A stretch of 64,000 bases of DNA from Rubrivivax sp. (GCA_016707445.1 JADJHR010000003.1:372001-436000), one strand, 5' to 3'; counted from the first letter of the stretch, positions 24,764-33,496 are shown. Numbers and translations: made by a program. Notes: generated from the letters alone by a model not told the origin.

Positions 24764-25633
24764 ATGCCAGGCTCGCTGAACTTCGAAGCCCCGACCGCGC
24801 TGCAATACTTCGCCACACTGGTGGCGGATGACGCCAGCCTGTCGACGCTGGAGGCTGCCATCGCGGTGGCTCAGGCCGAATATCCGCGGCTGGACGTGCA
24901 ACAGACCCTGGCCCAAATCGACGAACTGGCCAACCGGCTGCGCCAGCGCATCGCCGCCGATGCCGCGGCCTTGCAGCGGCTGCGTCTGCTCAACGGGTTT
25001 TTCTTCCAAGAGCTGGGCTTCGCCGGCAACGTGAACGACTACTACGACGCCCGCAACAGCTATCTGCCTGACGTGCTGCGCACCCGCCGCGGCATCCCCC
25101 TCACACTGGCGCTGCTGTACATCGAGCTGGCCACGCAGGCGGGCCTGCGGGCCTCGGGCATTTCGTTTCCGGGCCATTTCCTGGTCAAGCTGCAGATGCC
25201 GCGAGGCGAGGTCGTGATCGACCCGTTCAGTGGCCATTCCTTGTCGCGCGATAAACTTGACAAGCGGCTGCTGCCCTACCGCCGGCAGCGTGGGTTGACG
25301 GGCGAGTTCGAAGCGCCTCTGGGTCTGTTCTTGCAGGCCGCACCACCGCGCGACGTGCTCGCCCGCCTTTTGCGCAACCTGAAAGAGATCCATCGCACGG
25401 CCGGGGACTGGCCGCGCCTGCTGGCGGTGCTCGAGCGCCTGGTGGTGCTGCTGCCCGAGGCCTGGGACGAGCGTCGCGATCGCGGCCTGGCCCGTGCCGA
25501 GCTTGGACTGTTTGTCGGCGCCGCGGCTGACCTGGGCTGTTACCTCGACCATCAGCCCGGCGCAGCCGATGTGTCGGCGCTGCAGCGCCGGCTGGCCGAG
25601 TGGCGCAGCCGCGACACGCCACGCTGGCACTGA
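24764..25633 (+). CDS. SirB1/transglutaminase-like family protein with C-terminal TPR-like region
   Basis: The protein has 289 residues. The N-terminal two thirds carry the SirB1/DUF transglutaminase-like core: LRLLNGFFFQELGFAGN, YYDARNSYLPDVLRTRRGIPLTLALLYIELA and ISFPGHFLVKL, with a His in PGHFLV. The C-terminal part (about 200-289) is helical and resembles TPR repeats. In many betaproteobacteria this gene follows murJ, as here. Proposed roles (regulation, protein binding) remain unproven, and the transglutaminase Cys is not evident, so catalysis is doubtful. Confidence 0.85.
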   Translation: MPGSLNFEAPTALQYFATLVADDASLSTLEAAIAVAQAEYPRLDVQQTLAQIDELANRLRQRIAADAAALQRLRLLNGFFFQELGFAGNVNDYYDARNSYLPDVLRTRRGIPLTLALLYIELATQAGLRASGISFPGHFLVKLQMPRGEVVIDPFSGHSLSRDKLDKRLLPYRRQRGLTGEFEAPLGLFLQAAPPRDVLARLLRNLKEIHRTAGDWPRLLAVLERLVVLLPEAWDERRDRGLARAELGLFVGAAADLGCYLDHQPGAADVSALQRRLAEWRSRDTPRWH

Positions 25634-25637
25634 AGCG

Positions 25638-26354
25638 ATGCGCAACGACGTCATGCAGCAGATTCCACTGGCCATCGGCCCCGAGGCCCTGCCCACCTTC
25701 GACAGTTTTCTGCCCGGCCCGAACGGACTGGCGCTTGAGCACCTGCGTGCGTTGGCGCTGGCTGAACCGGCGCCGGGCGTGGCGGTACCCGTGGCGCCGG
25801 TCTACCTGTGGGGCCCGGCCGGCAGCGGCAAGACCCACCTGCTGCGAGCCTGGGCGCATCGCCTGCAGCAGCGCGGTCAGCGGGTGGGCTGGTTCGATGC
25901 CGGCGACGTGCGGCCCTGGCTGCTGGTGCCCGACTGGACCCTGGTCGTGATCGACCGCTGCGAGCAGCTGGACGAGGCGGCGCAGCACGCGGCCTTCACC
26001 TTGTTTGTCGAGGCCACCGTGCAGGGCGTGCAGATTGCCGCTGCAGGGCGCTTGCCGCCGGTGGACCTGCCCTTGCGCGACGACTTGCGCACACGCCTGG
26101 GCTGGGGCCATGTGCTGGCTTTGCAACCCTTGTCGGAAGCTGAAACCCGCGCTGCGCTGCGACGCGAGGCCGACCGGCGCGGCATCTTCCTGTCGGACGA
26201 GGTGATGGACCATCTGCTCACGCGCTTCGAGCGCGACATGGCCAGCCTGATGCGCTTGCTCGACCGGCTGGACCATTTTTCGCTGGCCCGCTCGCGCGCC
26301 ATCACCGTGCCGCTGTTGCGCACCATGCTGGCCGAAGACGGGGTGGGGTCTTGA
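25638..26354 (+). CDS. hda: DnaA regulatory inactivator Hda (DnaA-paralogue AAA+ protein)
   Basis: This DnaA-like AAA+ protein of 238 residues, with the beta clamp, stimulates hydrolysis of DnaA-ATP after initiation. MQQIPLAIG near the N-terminus is the clamp-binding element. The Walker A is GPAGSGKTHLL (about residue 60). The Walker B region (LVVIDRCEQL) has a cysteine before Glu instead of the usual DD/DDxH pattern. The C-terminal lid contains RFERDMASLMRLLDRLD. The ATG at 25638 lies four bases after the SirB1 stop. The stop overlaps the TTG start of the HAD gene. Confidence 0.9.
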   Translation: MRNDVMQQIPLAIGPEALPTFDSFLPGPNGLALEHLRALALAEPAPGVAVPVAPVYLWGPAGSGKTHLLRAWAHRLQQRGQRVGWFDAGDVRPWLLVPDWTLVVIDRCEQLDEAAQHAAFTLFVEATVQGVQIAAAGRLPPVDLPLRDDLRTRLGWGHVLALQPLSEAETRAALRREADRRGIFLSDEVMDHLLTRFERDMASLMRLLDRLDHFSLARSRAITVPLLRTMLAEDGVGS

Positions 26355-27019
26355 AGCTGGCGCTGTTCGATCTCGACGGCACCTTGCTGCCGATCGATTC
26401 CGACCATGCCTTCGGCGAATTCCTGATCACGCTGGGCTGGGTCGACGCCGACGACTACCGTCGTCGCAACGATGCCTTCTACGAGCAGTACAAGGCCGAA
26501 CGGCTGGACATCGCGGCCTATGTCGATTTCTGCACCTCGCCCTGGCGCGGCCGCGCGCCGCACGAGCTGGCTGAAGCCAGCCGCCGCTTTGTCGACGAGG
26601 TGGCGCGCCCGGCTCTGCGCGACAGCGCCCTGGCGCTGGTGCAACGGCACCGCGACGAGGGTGATACGCTGGCCGTGGTGACCGCCACCAACGATTTCGT
26701 CACGCGGCCGATCGCCGCATTGTTCGGCATCGACACCTTGATCGCCACCGAACTCGAGCGCGATGACCACGGCCGCGTCACTGGCGCCATCCGTGGCACG
26801 CCGGCTTTTCGTGGCGGCAAGGTTGAACGTGTGGCGGCCTGGTTGCAGGACCAGGGCAGGCGCTGGAGCGACTTCGACGCCCAGGTGTTCTACAGCGACT
26901 CGACCAACGACCTGGCCTTGCTCGAGCAGGTCAGCCACCCGGTTGCCACCAATCCCGGCCCGGCGCTCGAAGCCGTGGCGCAGCATCGCCACTGGCCCAT
27001 TCTCAGGCTCTTCAAATGA
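26351..27019 (+). CDS. HAD-IB family phosphatase (SerB/CicA-like)
   Basis: This 222-residue haloacid-dehalogenase-superfamily phosphatase has motif I DLDGTLLP with the nucleophilic Asp near residue 7, motif II in VVTATNDF, and motif III/IV as GGKVERV and YSDSTNDLALL. Family IB enzymes dephosphorylate phosphoserine, histidinol phosphate or similar small molecules. Translation appears to begin at TTG (26351), forming TTGA with the hda stop, and it ends in ATGA with pcnB. The three genes therefore form a tightly coupled chain. Confidence 0.9.
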   Translation: MKLALFDLDGTLLPIDSDHAFGEFLITLGWVDADDYRRRNDAFYEQYKAERLDIAAYVDFCTSPWRGRAPHELAEASRRFVDEVARPALRDSALALVQRHRDEGDTLAVVTATNDFVTRPIAALFGIDTLIATELERDDHGRVTGAIRGTPAFRGGKVERVAAWLQDQGRRWSDFDAQVFYSDSTNDLALLEQVSHPVATNPGPALEAVAQHRHWPILRLFK

Positions 27020-28618
27020 TCAAGAAATTTATCAACCGATTGCTGGGCAAGGAGGACAAGCCTGCAGCCGCGGTCAAGGCCCCGGCCGAGCCGCTGATTC
27101 CGCTGGGGCAGCGGCGTGAGATTTCGGCGCAGGACCATGGCATCGACCCCAAGCTGCTGGATGACAACGCGGTGCGGGTGGTGCGCACGCTCAAGGACGC
27201 CGGGCACGAGGCCTACATCGTCGGCGGTGCGGTGCGCGACCTGCTGCTGGGCCTGCGACCCAAGGACTTCGACGTCGCCACCAATGCCACCCCCGAGCAG
27301 ATCAAGTCGTTGTTTCGCCGCGCCTTCATCATTGGCCGACGCTTCCGCCTGGTGCACGTGGTGTTCGGGCGCGGCCGCGAGCACGAGGTGATCGAGGTCT
27401 CGACCTTTCGTGCCTACCTCGACAGCGCGGCCGCCGATCAGGTCACGGGCAACGAGAAGACCGCCAAGCATCAGATTTCGGAGAAGAAGCATGTGGTCGA
27501 CGCCGCCGGCCGCGTGCTGCGCGACAACGTCTGGGGCCCGCAGATCGAGGACGCCGCGCGCCGCGACTTCACCGTCAACGCGATGTACTACGACCCCACC
27601 ACGCAGCTGATGGTCGACTACCACGCCGGCCTGGCCGACGCCCGCGCCAAGGTGCTGCGCATGATCGGTGACCCGGCCACGCGTTATCGTGAAGACCCGG
27701 TGCGCATCGTCCGCGTCGTGCGCTTTGCGGCCAAGCTCGGTTTCGAGCTCGAACCTGGCACGCGCAAGCCGGTGCGCGAGATGGCGGCCCTGCTGGCCAA
27801 TGTGCCCACGTCGCGCTTGTTCGACGAGATGATCAAGCTGCTGCAGACCGGGCACGCGCTGCGCAGCATCGACGAGCTGCGCAAGCAGGGGCTGGACCGA
27901 GGTAACTTCCCGGTGCTGGACGCGGTGCTGCACCCGGATCGGCCGCACCCGCTGCGCCAGCGCTTTGTCGAACTGGCGCTGCGCGACACCGACACCCGTG
28001 TCGGAAGGGCGCGCGGTGGCGCCGAGCTTCATGCTCGCCTGCCTGCTCTGGCACGACGTCCAGGCGCGCTGGACGACGCTGCGCGAGGCCGGCGAGCCGC
28101 CGTTCCCGGCGCTGCAGCAGGCCATCGACGCGGTCTTCGATGCGCGCATCGGCGACATCTCCGGCCGCGGCAAGCTGGCCGCCGACATGCGCGAGATCTG
28201 GCTGATGCAGCCGCGCTTCGAGCGGCGAACCGCCAGCTCGGCGCAGTCGCTGGCCAGTCAAGCGCGGTTTCGCGCCGGCTACGACTTCCTGCGGCTGCGC
28301 GCCGACGTCGGCGAGGTCGACGTCGATCTGGCCGACTGGTGGGAGGACTATCACCTGGGCTCGGACGAAGAGCGCGAGGCGCTGGTGCAGGCGCTGCGCG
28401 CGACGCAGGGCGGCAAGCGGGCTGCCACACCACGCCGCGGCGCCGAGGCGCCTGTGCCTGATCACGCCGAAGGCGATGACGGCAGCCCGGGTGAGACCGG
28501 GACCGAGGCCGATGGTGAAGTCGACAGCGCCGAATCCGGCGAAGCCGCGCAGCCGGCCAAGCGCCGGCGCCGGCGCCGGCGCAAGCCAGCCGTTGCGGCA
28601 CCGGCCACCGACACCTGA
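27016..28618 (+). pseudogene. pcnB: poly(A) polymerase PcnB, interrupted by a frameshift near 28000
   Basis: PcnB adds 3' poly(A) tails that promote RNA decay. The first frame (from ATG 27016) encodes the nucleotidyltransferase head: IVGGAVRDLLLGLRPKDFDVATNA with the catalytic DxD, RRDFTVNAMYYDP, and the neck RYREDPVRIVRVVRFAAKL through ELALRDTDTRV. At about 28000 the homologous sequence continues in the next frame (SEGRAVAPSFMLACLLWHDV ... to the Arg-rich tail ending at 28618). The junction reads CGTGTCGGAAG, as expected if one GT of a GTGT was lost. The first frame would run on to 28461 with unrelated residues. The head domain is intact, so a truncated enzyme might work. A sequencing error or programmed slip are alternatives. 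Confidence 0.85.
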
Positions 28619-28715
28619 GCGGCCGACGGCCAAGCCACGCCTACAATCGTGGCCGCGCCGTAGAGCTCGGCGCTGGAATTCGAAACCCGCGCCGTTGAGC
28701 CCGGGAGGGGACGTC

Positions 28716-29363
28716 ATGGTTTTCGCCCGCCTTCTGCCCAAGGAAGGCAATTTCTTCGAGCTCATCAATGCCCATGGCGCCCACATCGTGTCGGGTGCGC
28801 GGTCGTTCATGGCGATGGTGCAGAACTACAGCGACGGCACCCTGCGCGCGAAATACGCGGCCGAAGTCGACGCCGCCGAACGGGCGGCCGACAAGATCAC
28901 GGCCGAGGTCAGCCGGTTGCTGCATCGGACCTTCATCACACCGATCGACCGCGAGCAGATTCACGGCCTGATCAATGCGATGGACGACATTCTCGACCTG
29001 CTGCAGGACTCGAGCGAGGTGATGTCGCTTTACGACGTGCAGCGCATCGGCGACGACGTGGTGCAGCTGACCGAGATCTCGGTGCGCTGCTGCGAGTGCG
29101 TGCAGCAGGCGGTGACCCTGTTGCCGCGTCTGTCCAAGGCCGAGGTCGCCGAGTCGGCGCTGAAGCTTTGCGAGGAGATCGATCGCCTGGAAAGCGATGC
29201 CGACCACGCGATGCGCAGCGCGATGTCACGCCTGTTCCGCGAGGAGTCGGACACGCGCGAGCTGATCAAGCTCAAGGCCATCTACGAGCATCTCGAATCG
29301 ATCTCGGATCGCTGTGAAGACGTGGCCAACCTGATCGAGGGCGTGGTGCTCGAAAACTCTTGA
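28716..29363 (+). CDS. DUF47 family protein (PhoU-like phosphate transport regulator)
   Basis: The 215-residue all-helical protein of the DUF47/PhoU-like family pairs with Pit transporters and is thought to modulate phosphate uptake. FFELINAHGAHIVSGARSF, a DAAERAADKITAEV helix, and FITPIDREQIHGLINAMDDILD are family landmarks; so are LESDADHAMRSAMSRLF and IYEHLESISDRCEDVANLIEGVVLE. GGGAGGGG precedes the ATG. A TACAAT at 28642-28647 is a possible -10. The pit gene follows after 55 bp. Confidence 0.92.
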   Translation: MVFARLLPKEGNFFELINAHGAHIVSGARSFMAMVQNYSDGTLRAKYAAEVDAAERAADKITAEVSRLLHRTFITPIDREQIHGLINAMDDILDLLQDSSEVMSLYDVQRIGDDVVQLTEISVRCCECVQQAVTLLPRLSKAEVAESALKLCEEIDRLESDADHAMRSAMSRLFREESDTRELIKLKAIYEHLESISDRCEDVANLIEGVVLENS

Positions 29364-29418
29364 TCGCAGGCTGCCGCGGTGCTGCCGCAGGGCCGCGACG
29401 GCTAACGAAACATCAACG

Positions 29419-30429
29419 ATGGAAACGATACCGACCGCGCTCTGGGTCGTGGTGATGCTGGTCGTGCTGGCCCTGCTGTTCGACTTCATGAACGGCTTCC
29501 ACGACGCTGCCAACTCGATCGCCACCGTGGTTTCCACCGGGGTGCTCAAGCCGCAGCATGCGGTGGTGTTCGCCACCTTCTTCAACGTGGTGGCGATCTT
29601 CGTCTTCCACCTCAAGGTGGCGGCCACGGTGGGCAAGGGCATCGTCGACCCCGGTGTCGTCGATCAGCACGTGGTGTTCGGTGCGCTCATCGGCGCGATC
29701 GCCTGGAACGTGCTGACCTGGTGGTACGGCATTCCTTCCAGCAGTTCACATGCCTTGATCGGCGGCATCGTGGGTGCCACCGTGGCCAAGGCGGGCACCG
29801 GCCCGCTGGTGACCAGCGGCGTGCTGAAGACGGTGGCCTTCATCTTCGTGTCGCCCGTGATGGGTTTTTTGCTCGGCGCCATGATGATGGTGCTGGTGGC
29901 CTGGATCTTCAGGCGCACGTCGCCGCTGCGTGTGGACAATTGGTTTCGCCGGCTGCAGTTGGTGTCGGCCGGGCTGTATTCGTTGGGCCACGGCGGCAAC
30001 GATGCGCAAAAGACGATCGGCATCATCTGGTTGCTGCTGATCGCGTCGGGCTACGTGGGCGCCGAAGCCCGCATGCCGCCGCTGTGGGTGATCTGGTCGT
30101 GCTACCTCGCCATTGGCATGGGCACGCTGTTCGGCGGCTGGCGCATCGTCAAGACCATGGGCCAGCGCATCACCAAGCTCAAGCCGGTGGGCGGTTTCTG
30201 CGCCGAGAGCGGCGGCGCCATCACTCTGTTCGTGGCCACCGGCCTGGGCGTGCCGGTCTCGACCACGCACACCATTACCGGCGCCATTTTCGGTGTTGGC
30301 TCGGTGCGCAATGCGTCGGCCGTACGCTGGGGACTGGCGCACCGCATCGTGCTGGCCTGGGTCGTGACGATTCCGGCCACGGCACTGATTGCCGCGGTGT
30401 TCTACGCCTTCAGCATGCTGCTGTTCTGA
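29419..30429 (+). CDS. pit: PiT-family inorganic phosphate transporter
   Basis: This inner-membrane low-affinity phosphate (or metal-phosphate) symporter has 336 residues and about ten helices. Both halves carry the PiT signature: DFMNGFHDAANSIATVVSTGVL near the N-terminus and GHGGNDAQKTIGIIWLLL in the middle. VPVSTTHTITGAIFGVG is the second-repeat motif. It is preceded by its DUF47 partner gene on the same strand, a common arrangement. It abuts the convergent TM2-like gene with no gap. Confidence 0.94.
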   Translation: METIPTALWVVVMLVVLALLFDFMNGFHDAANSIATVVSTGVLKPQHAVVFATFFNVVAIFVFHLKVAATVGKGIVDPGVVDQHVVFGALIGAIAWNVLTWWYGIPSSSSHALIGGIVGATVAKAGTGPLVTSGVLKTVAFIFVSPVMGFLLGAMMMVLVAWIFRRTSPLRVDNWFRRLQLVSAGLYSLGHGGNDAQKTIGIIWLLLIASGYVGAEARMPPLWVIWSCYLAIGMGTLFGGWRIVKTMGQRITKLKPVGGFCAESGGAITLFVATGLGVPVSTTHTITGAIFGVGSVRNASAVRWGLAHRIVLAWVVTIPATALIAAVFYAFSMLLF

Positions 30430-30864
30430 TCAACGCTGGCGACCCTCGAGCTGCCACTCGAAGAACTTCTGCCCGCCGTAGGCCACGGTGCCCATGAGCG
30501 CGATGCCACCGATCAGCAGCGCCAGAATCACCCCCAGGACGGGGCCCCAGGCGGTGGCGCGACTGGGTTGACCGGGGTTGTGGCGGGCGTCCCATTTTTC
30601 GTCCGCGGTCAGGCCGTACACGATGGCAGTGAGCATGGCGATCGACACCATCAGGCCCAGCAGGGGCAGCAGCAGCCAGGCCAGGCGGTCGTCCTGTCCC
30701 AGCTCTCGCAGTCGGATCACCCCCGCCAGGCCCGCCAGCGTGGGCAGCGGGTGCAGCCAGCCCGCCACATCGCGCACGCCGTACAGGTACAGGCGGTGCA
30801 GGCCCAGTGTGCCGCCGAGCAGGGCAATCCAGGTGGCCCAGGCTTTGGACCGATAGCGTGTCAT
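30430..30864 (-). CDS. TM2-domain-like membrane protein
   Basis: The 144-residue product starts at ATG 30864. The N-terminus (TWIALLGGTLGLHRLYLYG) matches the TM2 domain, a two-helix module with a GxxGxHRFYLG turn. Further hydrophobic segments lie at about 65-85 and 115-135. It is predicted to be an inner-membrane protein. TM2 proteins have no single known function. It ends flush against pit (convergent) and is divergent from rpsP. Confidence 0.75.
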   Translation of the reverse strand: MTRYRSKAWATWIALLGGTLGLHRLYLYGVRDVAGWLHPLPTLAGLAGVIRLRELGQDDRLAWLLLPLLGLMVSIAMLTAIVYGLTADEKWDARHNPGQPSRATAWGPVLGVILALLIGGIALMGTVAYGGQKFFEWQLEGRQR

Positions 30865-30883
30865 GAGAGGGTCTGCAGTTCGG

Positions 30884-30912
30884 TGGGCAAGGCGAGCGCG
30901 GCAGTTTATAAT
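30884..30912 (+). promoter_or_regulatory. possible promoter of the rpsP operon
   Basis: A perfect -10 hexamer TATAAT lies at 30907-30912, with a weak -35 (TGGGCA, 30884-30889) at 17-bp spacing. It is about 250 bp upstream of rpsP, which would give a long leader typical of ribosomal operons. Confidence 0.4.
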
Positions 30913-31110
30913 GCGCGGTTCCCGGTGTCGGCCATGATGTGGCGTATCTACGGTGCCGGGGTGCCCCAAGATGGCGTTGAGCCTGGCACTTGCCCCATGC
31001 ATCCGACGATCGGCACGATCGACCCGCGGTGCGAAGGGCCAAGACCTGTCAAGACGCCGACCCGATTGCCTGCCTGTGCGTGTCTCCTGGCGCGGTGGTC
31101 GCAACAGACG

Positions 31111-31151
31111 CTGTTGACTCAAGCTGTTGACTCAAGCGCTACTGACTCAAG
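31111..31151. repeat. three short tandem repeats just before rpsP
   Basis: CTGTTGACTCAAG occurs at 31111-31123 and again directly at 31124-31136. A partial copy CTGACTCAAG follows at 31142-31151, ending 12 bp before the rpsP ATG. It lies in the leader of the ribosomal operon. Role unknown. Confidence 0.7.
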
Positions 31152-31163
31152 GATGAATTGAAC

Positions 31164-31412
31164 ATGGTCGTAATCCGACTGGCTCGTGGTGGTGCCAAGA
31201 AGCGCCCTTTCTACAACGTGGTGGTGGCCGACGCGCGCGAGCGCCGTGATGGTCGCTTTATCGAACGCCTGGGGTTCTACAACCCGATGGCCGCCGGTGG
31301 CGAACAGCCGCTGCGCCTGGCGCTCGATCGGGTGAGCTACTGGGCCGGCGTTGGCGCGCAGGTGTCGCCCACCGTGGCGCGCCTGGTCGATCAGGCCAAG
31401 AAGGCAGCCTGA
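31164..31412 (+). CDS. rpsP: 30S ribosomal protein S16
   Basis: S16 is an 82-residue 30S subunit assembly protein. MVVIRLARGGAKKRPFYNVVVADAR, RDGRFIERLGFYNP and LALDRVSYWAGVGAQVSPTVARL are classic. The ATG at 31164 is chosen over a TTG two codons earlier because it gives the universal N-terminus. It is the first gene of the conserved rpsP-rimM-trmD-rplS operon, all on the plus strand. Confidence 0.97.
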   Translation: MVVIRLARGGAKKRPFYNVVVADARERRDGRFIERLGFYNPMAAGGEQPLRLALDRVSYWAGVGAQVSPTVARLVDQAKKAA

Positions 31413-31433
31413 CGCCGGGTGGGGGAGCGCTGC

Positions 31434-32102
31434 ATGGTGCCACCCCCACCCCGCCTGCCTCGCCTCGGGCCGGCCGATGCCGTCGAGCCGGGCCCGCAAG
31501 ACCTGTCGCTGCCGCTGCCGTTGGCCGACGACGATGATCCGCGCCTGCCCGCCGACGCGGTCGAGGTGGCACGGGTCATCGGGGCCTGGGGCATCAAGGG
31601 CGGCATCAAGCTCAAGCCGTTCTCGGCCGATCCGCAGGCACTGTTTTCGTCCAAGCGCTGGTTCGTGCAGGCCGGCACCAGCCGCGCTGCGCCCAAGCCG
31701 GCGCATGCTGCTCGACGGCGATCGCTGCCACGCCTGCTGCGCATCGTGCAGGCCCGTGAACAAGGCGAATTCATCGTTGCCATCTGCCAGGAGCTGCCTG
31801 ACCGCGACGCGGCCGAAGCGATGGTCGGTGCGCGCATCCTGATCAGCCGCGCCAGCTTTCCCACGCCCGGCGAAAAGGAACATTACTGGGTCGACCTGAT
31901 CGGCCTGGCGGTGCGCAATCGTCAAGGGCTGGAACTGGGCACCGTGACCACGCTGATCGAGACCGGACCCCATTGCGTGCTGACCATCCAGCCCGATGCA
32001 CCCGACGCCGAAGAGTTGCTGATCCCCTTTGTTGATGCCTACGTCGACGAGGTCGATCATGAGGCGCGCATCATCCTGGTCGACTGGGATCCCGGCGATT
32101 GA
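31434..32102 (+). CDS. rimM: ribosome maturation factor RimM
   Basis: RimM assists 30S head assembly through contact with S19 and 16S processing. The protein has 222 residues, longer than the usual 170-180. An extra N-terminal segment of about 40 residues rich in Pro and Asp precedes the core motif VARVIGAWGIKGGIKLKPFS. The PRC-barrel part begins with EKEHYWVDLIGLAV and ends in LLIPFVDAYVDEVD. A basic insertion (RAAPKPAHAARRRSLPR) lies in the first barrel. ATG 31434 has GGGGGAG upstream; an in-frame GTG at 31419 is an alternative. Confidence 0.93.
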   Translation: MVPPPPRLPRLGPADAVEPGPQDLSLPLPLADDDDPRLPADAVEVARVIGAWGIKGGIKLKPFSADPQALFSSKRWFVQAGTSRAAPKPAHAARRRSLPRLLRIVQAREQGEFIVAICQELPDRDAAEAMVGARILISRASFPTPGEKEHYWVDLIGLAVRNRQGLELGTVTTLIETGPHCVLTIQPDAPDAEELLIPFVDAYVDEVDHEARIILVDWDPGD

Positions 32103-32109
32103 GCCACCG

Positions 32110-32859
32110 ATGCGTTTCGACGTCGTCACGCTGTTTCCCGAGCTGTTCGCGCCGCATCTGGCGCATGGCATCACGCGGCGGGCCTTCGAGTCGGCGCAGG
32201 TTGAACTGAAGCTGTGGCCCTTGCGGGATTTCGCTGACGGCGGCTACCGCCGCGTGGACGACCGGCCCTTTGGCGGCGGGCCGGGCATGGTGATGTTGGC
32301 CGAGCCGCTGCAACGTGCGCTGGATGCCGTGCGCGGTGACCGCGTCGACGTACCCGAAGTCGTGCACTTCACGCCAACCGGCCGTGTGCTCGACCAGAGC
32401 CTGGTGCTGGCCATGGCCGGCGGGCCCGGCGCGGTGCTGCTGTGCGGGCGCTATGAAGGGGTCGACCAGCGCTTTCTCGACCGCAACGTCACGCTCGAGA
32501 TCAGCTTGGGGGACTACGTGCTGTCGGGCGGTGAACTGCCGGCGCTGGTGCTGCTGGACGCGGTCGCGCGTTTGCAGCAGGGGGTTCTCAAACCCGACTC
32601 GCATCAGCAGGACAGCTTCTCCGACGGCCTGCTCGAGGGCCCTGCCTACAGCCGCCCTGAGCGCTGGCACACGCCAGAGGGCGAGCGGCCGGTGCCGGCC
32701 GTGCTGCTGTCGGGCCACCACGGCGAGATTGCCGCCTGGCGGCGCCGCCGTGCGCTCGAGACCACCGCGCGTCGGCGCCCCGACCTGATAGCCGCTGCGC
32801 GTGCGGCGGGCAGGCTCTCGCGCGACGATGAAGGTCATCTGGCAACGCTCGGGCTATAA
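32110..32859 (+). CDS. trmD: tRNA (guanine-N1-)-methyltransferase TrmD
   Basis: This 249-residue SPOUT-class enzyme methylates G37 of tRNAs and prevents frameshifting. MRFDVVTLFPELFAPHLAHGITRRAF, RRVDDRPFGGGPGMVM, LLCGRYEGVDQRF and the knot motif EISLGDYVLSGGELPAL are all present. It starts seven bases after the rimM stop. The stop codon TAA lies inside a TATAAT (32855-32860), which may serve as a -10 element for rplS. Confidence 0.97.
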   Translation: MRFDVVTLFPELFAPHLAHGITRRAFESAQVELKLWPLRDFADGGYRRVDDRPFGGGPGMVMLAEPLQRALDAVRGDRVDVPEVVHFTPTGRVLDQSLVLAMAGGPGAVLLCGRYEGVDQRFLDRNVTLEISLGDYVLSGGELPALVLLDAVARLQQGVLKPDSHQQDSFSDGLLEGPAYSRPERWHTPEGERPVPAVLLSGHHGEIAAWRRRRALETTARRRPDLIAAARAAGRLSRDDEGHLATLGL

Positions 32860-32979
32860 TCAAAGGCTTTTCGATCCTCTGGCGGGGCGCTCCCGCTGCC
32901 TTGGCAACGTCCGATGCAGCTGCGGGCCAGCATCAAACTTCCTCCAACCCACCCGCGCACGATCGGCACCGGAGCCTCT

Positions 32980-33333
32980 GTGGACCTGATCACCACCCTC
33001 GAGCAGGAAGAGATTGCTCGCCTGAACCGAACGATTCCCGACTTCGCCCCGGGCGATACCGTGATCGTCAGCGTCAACGTCGTCGAGGGTACGCGCAAGC
33101 GGATCCAGGCTTACGAAGGCGTCGTCATCGCCAAGCGTAACCGCGGCCTGAACTCCGGCTTCACCGTCCGCAAGATCAGCAGCGGCGAGGGCGTCGAGCG
33201 CACCTTCCAGTTGTACAGCCCGTTGATCGCCAACATCGTGGTCAAGCGCCGCGGTGATGTGCGTCGTGCCAAGCTGTACTACCTGCGTCAGCGCAGCGGC
33301 AAGTCGGCGCGCATCAAAGAAAAGCTGTCCTGA
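32980..33333 (+). CDS. rplS: 50S ribosomal protein L19
   Basis: L19 is a 117-residue protein at the 30S-50S interface. The start is the GTG at 32980, with GGAG five bases upstream, giving the family N-terminus (DLITTLEQEEIAR). An upstream ATG at 32914 would add 22 atypical residues. FAPGDTVIVSVNVVEGTRKR and GLNSGFTVRKISSGEGVERTF are diagnostic, followed by RRGDVRRAKLYYLR. It is the last gene of the rpsP operon; a terminator lies about 140 bp downstream. Confidence 0.96.
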   Translation: MDLITTLEQEEIARLNRTIPDFAPGDTVIVSVNVVEGTRKRIQAYEGVVIAKRNRGLNSGFTVRKISSGEGVERTFQLYSPLIANIVVKRRGDVRRAKLYYLRQRSGKSARIKEKLS

Positions 33334-33424
33334 CCGCAGGTCAGGCAGGGGCCGAAGGGCCCTCAGCGCGCGCAGCGCGATGAGCAGCGGACGCGCCCAA
33401 GCGCAAAAACTGTCCTGACCGCAG
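33325..33424. repeat. duplicated rplS 3' end
   Basis: The 15-bp string CTGTCCTGACCGCAG spans the rplS stop codon (33325-33339) and recurs at 33410-33424, 85 bp apart start to start. With flanking A-rich bases the match reaches 19 of 20. It lies between rplS and its terminator. It looks like a short local duplication. Confidence 0.8.
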
Positions 33425-33474
33425 ACTTGGCCCGCAGCAGATGGAATCTGCGTGCACTGATCGCTGAAGCCGCA

Positions 33475-33496
33475 AGCCGCCGTCAGGCGGCTTTTT
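33475..33496 (+). terminator. rho-independent terminator of the rpsP-rplS operon
   Basis: AGCCGCC (33475-33481), loop GTCA, GGCGGCT (33486-33492) and a run of five T in total. A strong GC stem with a T-tract, placed 140 bp after the rplS stop and just before nudL. Confidence 0.9.

Noticed and set aside
23123..25696. 857-codon open frame on the minus strand over murJ, the SirB1 gene and hda
   Set aside because: It is a composition shadow rich in Gln/His/Arg; the plus-strand genes have clear family motifs.
28560..28590. GC-rich CGGCGC repeat as a CRISPR or mobile-element trace
   Set aside because: It encodes the Arg-rich tail of PcnB in the shifted frame; simple codon repetition explains it.
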